From NCBI GenBank assembly GCA_029210915.1, contig JARGGJ010000003.1, positions 1-64,000 of the forward strand: a stretch of DNA of 64,000 nt. The letters run 5' to 3'. The stretch comes from Patescibacteria group bacterium. GTDB taxonomy: Bacteria > Patescibacteriota > Patescibacteriia > 2-12-FULL-60-25. The translations under genes were made by a program, and so were the position numbers. The notes beneath the pieces are model-generated. The model was not told where the DNA came from, searched no databases, and saw nothing but the letters and a program-made list of their open reading frames with translations. Shown one piece after another: positions 59,179-64,000 of this stretch; the stretch's first letter is position 1, and every line of letters starts with the position of its first letter.

Positions 59179-61833
59179 TTATTTTAGATTAAACAGCATT
59201 GCCGAAACTTTATCTCTATCCCAAAGCATCTCATGCGTAAAATCTTTGTTTAGCGTATCTTCTTTATCAGAGGCAATATTTAAATCACTTCTGTCCCAAG
59301 CAATGCTCCAGCTCGGATCAACATTAATTTTTTGAGTAAGTTCACGCGGTTTTCCACTTTGGCTTGTATATAACATCAAATACGCCGCTCGCACCTGTTC
59401 GTTGCTGGATGGCTCGGGCATATCATTATCGAGCGATGTTAAAATGTCACGTATTGTAAACGGTAAAGCGTAGGTAATGGTTACATCCTGGGATCTGCCC
59501 GGATCCAACTGCAACCAACCGCCTACAACCGTATAACCATCTTCCATGGACACAGAAACAGTACCCGGCCCGGCAACCATGGAATCCTCCACCACCGCGA
59601 TATCCGGATCTAATGAATCCGTATCCAAGGGTTTTTTAAATAAATTTTCGGGCGGTGGCAAGAATCCTTCGGCAGAGATTAACTCCGAACCTTTTGGGAT
59701 ATAAAACCTTACATAAGATACATTCCTTACTCCATAAAAAAGCTCATTCTTATTGCCTTCATGTACGCGGTTTAAAAGAACTTTATTGGTAATATTTCCT
59801 TTTGCGTCAATATTTACTTCATGCAAAACCGATTCCTTAACAACTCTATCAGTTTTTTGACCGGCTATATTAGCCTCCACGATTGCTAAAAAATCACCAT
59901 TTGTTTCTTTAAAAGATCCTCCCCAACCGAATTTTTCCACAAAATCTTGTTCCTCGGGATTAAACATGGCTACCTGAATATCTTTGGTACTTAAACCCTC
60001 GGAAGCTGCCGCGGCCAGTTTTAACCAATCATCTCGTGATAGATCCTTAACTCTCAACAAGAGTTTATCAAACATGTCTCCGATAAATTTTTTAGGTTTA
60101 TTCTCTTCTTTATCGTATTCCAATTCCACAACTTTTTGCGTTTCCAGATAAAAATTTTCTGCAGTTATTGTTTTTCCGTATTCTTGCATTTCTATTGGGC
60201 CGGTAACTTTAAGGATATCTTCCATAAAAGATGCGTTAACGGCTATCACTCCATCTACGGTTGGTTGCCCCGATTTACTCCAAAACCAATTTACTTTTTG
60301 AGCGGATTTATAAAAATCTCCAAACCAATTGGCATCTTGAAATTGCCACAAAGGATTAATCAAATGCATCGGACCGGGTGATTGCACCCTGGCTGTAAGC
60401 TGGCTTTTTAAATCATACGGCCCGCCCGGTGGAACATAAATAGAGTGTAACTCACCGTTTAACAGTCTTACCTCGGCAATAGATCCCATGAATCCTCCGC
60501 TTGGCCTAAGTTCCGAATCATTTTGAAAAACCAATAAGTAATTCCTAAGTTCGCCCTTACCCAAAAACCCTACCAGTGCCTCAGAAACAAGCTTAAGCTC
60601 TCGCACCGTGTGTTTTGCTTCCGCTAATTGCAAAGGCAAAGATTCAACAGCATTTTGATATTCTGAGGGCATTTGTTTTGCATCCACCCCGAGTGATGCC
60701 TTTTCCGCGTCCAAAAGCATAGGCAATACAGCATCAGCGTGAGCTCCTAAAACCTCTATGCGTTCAATTAACGGCCTCTTTTCATCATCAAAAACTTTGC
60801 TAAAACCCAAAGATAAAATCTTCCCAGCTTCACTTGTTTTTTCGCCAACCTCCAGTAAAGCTTTAGCCCCTCTGTATTTATCCGGTGCCACGGCTGCGGC
60901 GCTAAGAGCCAACAACCTAGATTCATCCAACATCATCGAAGCTTCTCTGAATTTACTTGAAGCCATTTCCAGTTGATTGATGGATATATTTAAATCTTTA
61001 TCCGTCTGCATTAAGGACAAAGCCCCAATAGCTTCATTGCTCTTTCTGCCGATAGCGTCGGTTTGCCCCGCAAATGTTTTGTAGGTTGTAAGCGCGAAAG
61101 CCGGCACAACCGCCACAAAAGCCAAACCCAAAAAAGCTAAAATAAAACTTTTAACTTTAATCCTTTGCAAAACAGGCTCTCTTGGCACTTCTTCTTCCGT
61201 AAAGTCATTAATCGATTCTTCTGCGACTTTTTCTCGTGTTAGCTCTACGGGGCGAACAAAAACTTTACCAACTTTTCTTAACCCTCTCCTTAACCCGCCA
61301 AAACCTGAAGTGTTATCCGATAAATCTTTCTGAGAATTTACCATCCAAGGCTCTGCGTCGCTTGCCAAAAGTGTAGATGAATATACATCGGGCGAAATCG
61401 GTTTTTTGGCAAAAGCATCCACATAACTCATCTGCTCTGCCGGTAAAACTCTCTCCTCATTAAACCGAGGCCCCACAAAACAATCCTGCAAAGAAACAAC
61501 ATACTCACTCCTCTTATGCGGGCTCATTTTTACCTCTACACAAACCGCCTCGGGTGGTTCATGAGAATCCACAACACAGGCAATGGTTTTTAAATCCATT
61601 GCTTCTACATCTTCCGAATCGTCTATAAGATCACTTAAAATTTTATAATCAAAAGCTTTTTTCTGAAATTTCTTTTTTGGCGGACGCTTAGCCCTGCGAT
61701 GTATACCCGTAGCTGTAAGTAAAATCACTCCATCTTGTTCGATAACGCTTGCAAGCGGAGACTCAAAATCACGCAAATTTTTTATGCTGATGAATTCGTT
61801 GTCTTTTGATTGTGGTATGCCGTTTATACTCAT
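59179..61833 (-). CDS. DUF4012 domain surface protein
   Basis: 884 residues from the ATG at 61833; an in-frame TTG four codons upstream is less likely. Residues 1-220 are cytoplasmic and basic/acidic mixed, a helix follows at about 225-250 (FILAFLGLAFVAVVPAFALTTY), and DUF4012 spans about 430-690 (NYLLVFQNDSELRPSGGFMGSI, DANWFGDFYKSAQKVNWFWSKSG, DGVIAVNASFMEDILKVTGPIE). DUF4012 has a LytR-CpsA-Psr-like layout and is common next to glycan genes in Patescibacteria; the biochemical role is not proven. Confidence 0.88.
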   Translation of the reverse strand: MSINGIPQSKDNEFISIKNLRDFESPLASVIEQDGVILLTATGIHRRAKRPPKKKFQKKAFDYKILSDLIDDSEDVEAMDLKTIACVVDSHEPPEAVCVEVKMSPHKRSEYVVSLQDCFVGPRFNEERVLPAEQMSYVDAFAKKPISPDVYSSTLLASDAEPWMVNSQKDLSDNTSGFGGLRRGLRKVGKVFVRPVELTREKVAEESINDFTEEEVPREPVLQRIKVKSFILAFLGLAFVAVVPAFALTTYKTFAGQTDAIGRKSNEAIGALSLMQTDKDLNISINQLEMASSKFREASMMLDESRLLALSAAAVAPDKYRGAKALLEVGEKTSEAGKILSLGFSKVFDDEKRPLIERIEVLGAHADAVLPMLLDAEKASLGVDAKQMPSEYQNAVESLPLQLAEAKHTVRELKLVSEALVGFLGKGELRNYLLVFQNDSELRPSGGFMGSIAEVRLLNGELHSIYVPPGGPYDLKSQLTARVQSPGPMHLINPLWQFQDANWFGDFYKSAQKVNWFWSKSGQPTVDGVIAVNASFMEDILKVTGPIEMQEYGKTITAENFYLETQKVVELEYDKEENKPKKFIGDMFDKLLLRVKDLSRDDWLKLAAAASEGLSTKDIQVAMFNPEEQDFVEKFGWGGSFKETNGDFLAIVEANIAGQKTDRVVKESVLHEVNIDAKGNITNKVLLNRVHEGNKNELFYGVRNVSYVRFYIPKGSELISAEGFLPPPENLFKKPLDTDSLDPDIAVVEDSMVAGPGTVSVSMEDGYTVVGGWLQLDPGRSQDVTITYALPFTIRDILTSLDNDMPEPSSNEQVRAAYLMLYTSQSGKPRELTQKINVDPSWSIAWDRSDLNIASDKEDTLNKDFTHEMLWDRDKVSAMLFNLK

Positions 61834-61860
61834 GCCACTGGGCAAAGCGGTATAATAAAA

Positions 61861-62967
61861 TTAATTTTTTAATGCAAGATTATACGCCTCAAGTGTATGC
61901 TCCGATGCATTCCTCCATGTATATTTTTCCTTTAAAACCTCACCTGAGATTTTTGCTTGATTGCGCATTGAATCTGAATTATCCACCACCGCTTTAACAG
62001 CATCAATCATACCATCTCCGGAGCCGGATTTGAAGTAGACAACCCCGCCCGTACCCAAAACATCGGGCAGAGGCCTGCTATCCGAGGAAATTACCGGTGT
62101 TCCAAGCGCTAAAGCCTCGAGAGGAGGCAAGCCAAAACCCTCAAATTCCGACGGAAAAACAAATGCAGTTGCGTTCTCATACAAAGATCTAAGCTCCCCA
62201 TCCGAAACTCTCCCTTCAAAATGAATACGCATTAAATTCATCGATTCTGACATCAACTTTATTCTCTGCATAAAAACATCCGTCTCCCCGGCTATAACCA
62301 AGTGCATATCCGGATAGCTTTGCGAGAGTTCTTTCCAAACCTCCATCAACAAATCCAATCGCTTATGCGGATACGAACTGCCCACATATAGTAAATACTC
62401 AAAATCAAAATCCCTGCTTCCATCATTATGCAATTCCGAGACTCCCTCGCCGGTTACAATAATCTTTCTTTTTTTAGATGGATAAAAAAACTCTACATCA
62501 TCTGCCACAAACTGTGTTGGTACGGATATTGCCTTTGCTCCAATTATCGCATGTCTCAAAACAGCGCGATAACCAACTCTTTTAGCTAACCGATGGAAGA
62601 CCGATCGTGTACTGGTTTTTGAGCTGTCTTTTTGATGCCTTAGCAACAGATCATGAATCGTAACAACATAAGGCTTGCGATAAGTAAGCGGCACATTCCA
62701 GTGCGGAAAATGCATCACATCAACATCAAGTTTATTCAATACTTTTGGCAAATACAATTGCTCTTTTGTGCTATACCAAGGAATATCCGCCACAATTGTC
62801 TTTACGCATGCATGATCTTTTAAAGCATGATCCAAACTACGTGTAATAAAAAAATACTCATTCTCAGGATGATTTACGATCATTGCGCGAAACAACTCCT
62901 CTATATATCTCCCAATACCCCGAGTATTCCCCGCCCCCATCATTCTGGCATCAACACCAATTTTCAT
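61861..62967 (-). CDS. GT4-family glycosyltransferase
   Basis: 368 residues. GT-B fold with GVDARMMGAGNTRGIGRYIEEL at the N-terminus, LLYVGSSYPHKRLDLLME (about 190) and the E-x7-E motif EGFGLPPLE (about 278). First gene of the operon with DUF4012 and the 643-residue surface protein (27-base gap), so it may add sugar to a surface polymer or to these proteins. Related to the GT4 at 475, but without heptamer arrays. Confidence 0.9.
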   Translation of the reverse strand: MKIGVDARMMGAGNTRGIGRYIEELFRAMIVNHPENEYFFITRSLDHALKDHACVKTIVADIPWYSTKEQLYLPKVLNKLDVDVMHFPHWNVPLTYRKPYVVTIHDLLLRHQKDSSKTSTRSVFHRLAKRVGYRAVLRHAIIGAKAISVPTQFVADDVEFFYPSKKRKIIVTGEGVSELHNDGSRDFDFEYLLYVGSSYPHKRLDLLMEVWKELSQSYPDMHLVIAGETDVFMQRIKLMSESMNLMRIHFEGRVSDGELRSLYENATAFVFPSEFEGFGLPPLEALALGTPVISSDSRPLPDVLGTGGVVYFKSGSGDGMIDAVKAVVDNSDSMRNQAKISGEVLKEKYTWRNASEHTLEAYNLALKN

Positions 62968-63363
62968 ACCCGAATACTATAAACCACAAATAGCAAATAG
63001 CAAATAGCAAGAGTTATCTAGCCAATTTAGGTCAGTGGACAGTGACGGGCGATCTGGAGTCATTCGGCATTTTCAGTACAGTGGTCAGTGATGGATGATC
63101 AAGAGTTGTTCGAGTTATAACAGTTCAGTGGTCAGTGGTCAGTGGTCAGTGGCGATTGTTGATGGCAAGTGACGCTGTCCCGATGTTGGTGTCTGAGCAA
63201 GCGAACCGCGCAACGCGAAATAACAAATAATAAAAATAATACCTCCGCTCGCTTTGTTATTTATTATTTGTTATTTGTTAATTCATGAGTTAATTGCACA
63301 ATCCTGTCAATCGGTTCCCAATCCTGTCGGAGATTACGAGTGTAGTCGAGTAAAAAATCAAGG
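62968..63363. repeat. word-repeat gap upstream of 61861 gene
   Basis: AAATAGC three times (62987-63007), CAGTGGT four times (63124-63150) with scattered GTGGACAGTGA and GTGGTCAGTGATGG copies, AATAACAAATAATAAAAATAAT facing TTTGTTATTTATTATTTGTTATTTGTTAATT (63220-63282). No gene. Confidence 0.88.
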
Positions 63364-63387
63364 TAAAAAAAGACCACAATAGTGGTC
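63364..63387 (-). terminator. terminator of 63394 gene
   Basis: Minus-strand GACCAC-TATT-GTGGTC followed by TTTTTTTACC. Confidence 0.88.
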
Positions 63388-63393
63388 CGAGTA

Positions 63394-63870
63394 TCACAAA
63401 GGGATGGGCAATATATCATTCTCCGTATCAGCCTCCAGATCATCAAATGGAACCTTGTTTATTGGAATCATGCTCTCCAATCTTTGAGCATGACCATTTA
63501 CTCTAGCTTTCATGGGCGGCCAACTACGAGTCGGTCGATTGCGATATGTATGATGCAAGTACTGAAAAGTAACTCCCAGATCTTCTTGGCCCAGTTCTAC
63601 CAAGATAACTCCCAATTGGTAATAATAATCCAACAACTCTTCACAAAAGTATCCACAAAAAACCTTCTCCGTGCATTCTGTCGCTGTTGTCAGCAGTTGA
63701 AATTCTTGTTTGGTAACCGTAGACATCAAAAAAACTTCTCTGGCACTAACTAACAGTTCTTTTATGCGTTCACAAAGTATCAAATCATCTCGCATACCGG
63801 CGGTACGCGACATGTAACTATCATTTTTATCAAATGGTTGTTTTTTTACTCCGTTTCTCGTTCTATGCAT
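63394..63870 (-). CDS. unknown helical protein
   Basis: 158 residues from the ATG at 63870, chosen because AGAGGGG stands seven bases upstream; two other in-frame ATGs lie upstream. It is mostly helical (MRDDLILCERIKELLVSAREVFLM, YFCEELLDYYYQLGVILVELGQEDLGVTFQYLHHTY), the second half being like one TPR hairpin. No family recognised. A dyad GCGCA-AAT-TGCGC (63898-63910) lies between a TATAAT-like box and the SD. Confidence 0.65.
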   Translation of the reverse strand: MHRTRNGVKKQPFDKNDSYMSRTAGMRDDLILCERIKELLVSAREVFLMSTVTKQEFQLLTTATECTEKVFCGYFCEELLDYYYQLGVILVELGQEDLGVTFQYLHHTYRNRPTRSWPPMKARVNGHAQRLESMIPINKVPFDDLEADTENDILPIPL

Positions 63871-63897
63871 TTTCATCCCCTCTTGAAAAAGTACAAA

Positions 63898-63910
63898 GCG
63901 CAAATTGCGC
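63898..63910. promoter_or_regulatory. dyad upstream of 63394 gene
   Basis: GCGCA-AAT-TGCGC directly downstream of a minus-strand TATAAT-like box (about 63918-63923). No good -35 is visible. Confidence 0.4.
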
Positions 63911-63918
63911 CTGCGCTA

Positions 63919-64000
63919 TTATAAACCAAAATTATAAAATTTGAAAGTAAAAACTTTATCTTTCCAATCCGGTTCCGGATCTATCAAAAAACCAATGTCT
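63919..64000 (-). CDS. 3' end of a gene cut by window edge
   Basis: The minus strand is open from the edge to TAA at 63921-63919 and reads DIGFLIDPEPDWKDKVFTFK then FYNFGL. Codon use (GAT, AAA, GTT, TTT) is like other genes here. Too short to assign. Confidence 0.5.
   Translation of the reverse strand, partial: DIGFLIDPEPDWKDKVFTFKFYNFGL

Noticed and set aside
2797-63150. CRISPR array
   Set aside because: Tandem words are 6-9 bases with no unique spacers of 25-40 bases, and there are no cas genes in the window.

Overview
The window looks like a chromosomal segment of a Candidate Phyla Radiation (Patescibacteria) bacterium, most likely Parcubacteria-like. The basis is as follows. The ribosomal super-operon has no gene for uL30 between rpsE and rplO. 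The genome is AT-rich, and most housekeeping genes lack a visible Shine-Dalgarno (SD) sequence. DUF4012 and GT4 surface genes of a type common in these lineages are present. A truncated integrase-type transposase at the left edge also resembles those found in such genomes. The lineage call is an inference from family knowledge, not from a phylogeny.

Layout. From 0.5 to 18.3 kb the genes are mostly on the minus strand: a GT4 glycosyltransferase, a D,D-peptidase, scpB/scpA, pyrD, aspS, asnS, recO, ruvX, a DUF711 protein, map, adk and several membrane or hypothetical proteins. From 18.5 to 30.9 kb the minus strand carries secY and a compact ribosomal block (rplO back to rplC, then rpsJ and tuf). 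From 33.3 to 36.4 kb lie fusA, rpsG and rpsL. This str region is separated from tuf by two plus-strand accessory genes and one acidic minus-strand gene. From 36.6 to 42.5 kb are membrane proteins, a site-2 protease, rpmB, a LOG-family protein and a histidine-phosphatase-like protein. From 43 to 50 kb are a divergent RelA/SpoT-like protein, ndk, rpmF, nusB, rnc, a tRNA-Arg(TCG), pyrF and an NlpC/P60 protein. From 57.2 to 63 kb is a surface operon (GT4, DUF4012, large anchored extracellular protein). Partial genes occur at both window edges.

The most unusual part is about 52.3-57.0 kb. It is a GC-rich block with different codon use. It starts at a textbook promoter and a strongly structured leader, and carries five small unknown or DUF genes: two short membrane proteins, two zinc-ribbon proteins and a DUF1232 protein. 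Each has a strong SD. The genes are separated by perfect hairpins, a duplicated hairpin module, palindromic elements and one tRNA-like fold with a correct T-arm and acceptor stem but no normal cloverleaf body.

Two window-wide patterns stand out. First, almost every intergenic gap carries short tandem arrays of 6-9 base words (often heptamers), many arranged as inverted pairs. Two heptamer arrays sit inside the glycosyltransferase gene at 475-1620, where copy-number change would shift the frame. Second, two classes of gene expression are visible. Core genes have no SD, and some are nearly leaderless (rpsL, rpmB). A scattered set of mostly unknown genes has a strong AAGGAG-type SD, and many of these also have a clear TTGACA-N17 promoter and their own hairpin terminator. 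Two of these cassettes (32219 and 42483) share nearly the same dyad placed directly after the -10 box, which suggests a common regulator.
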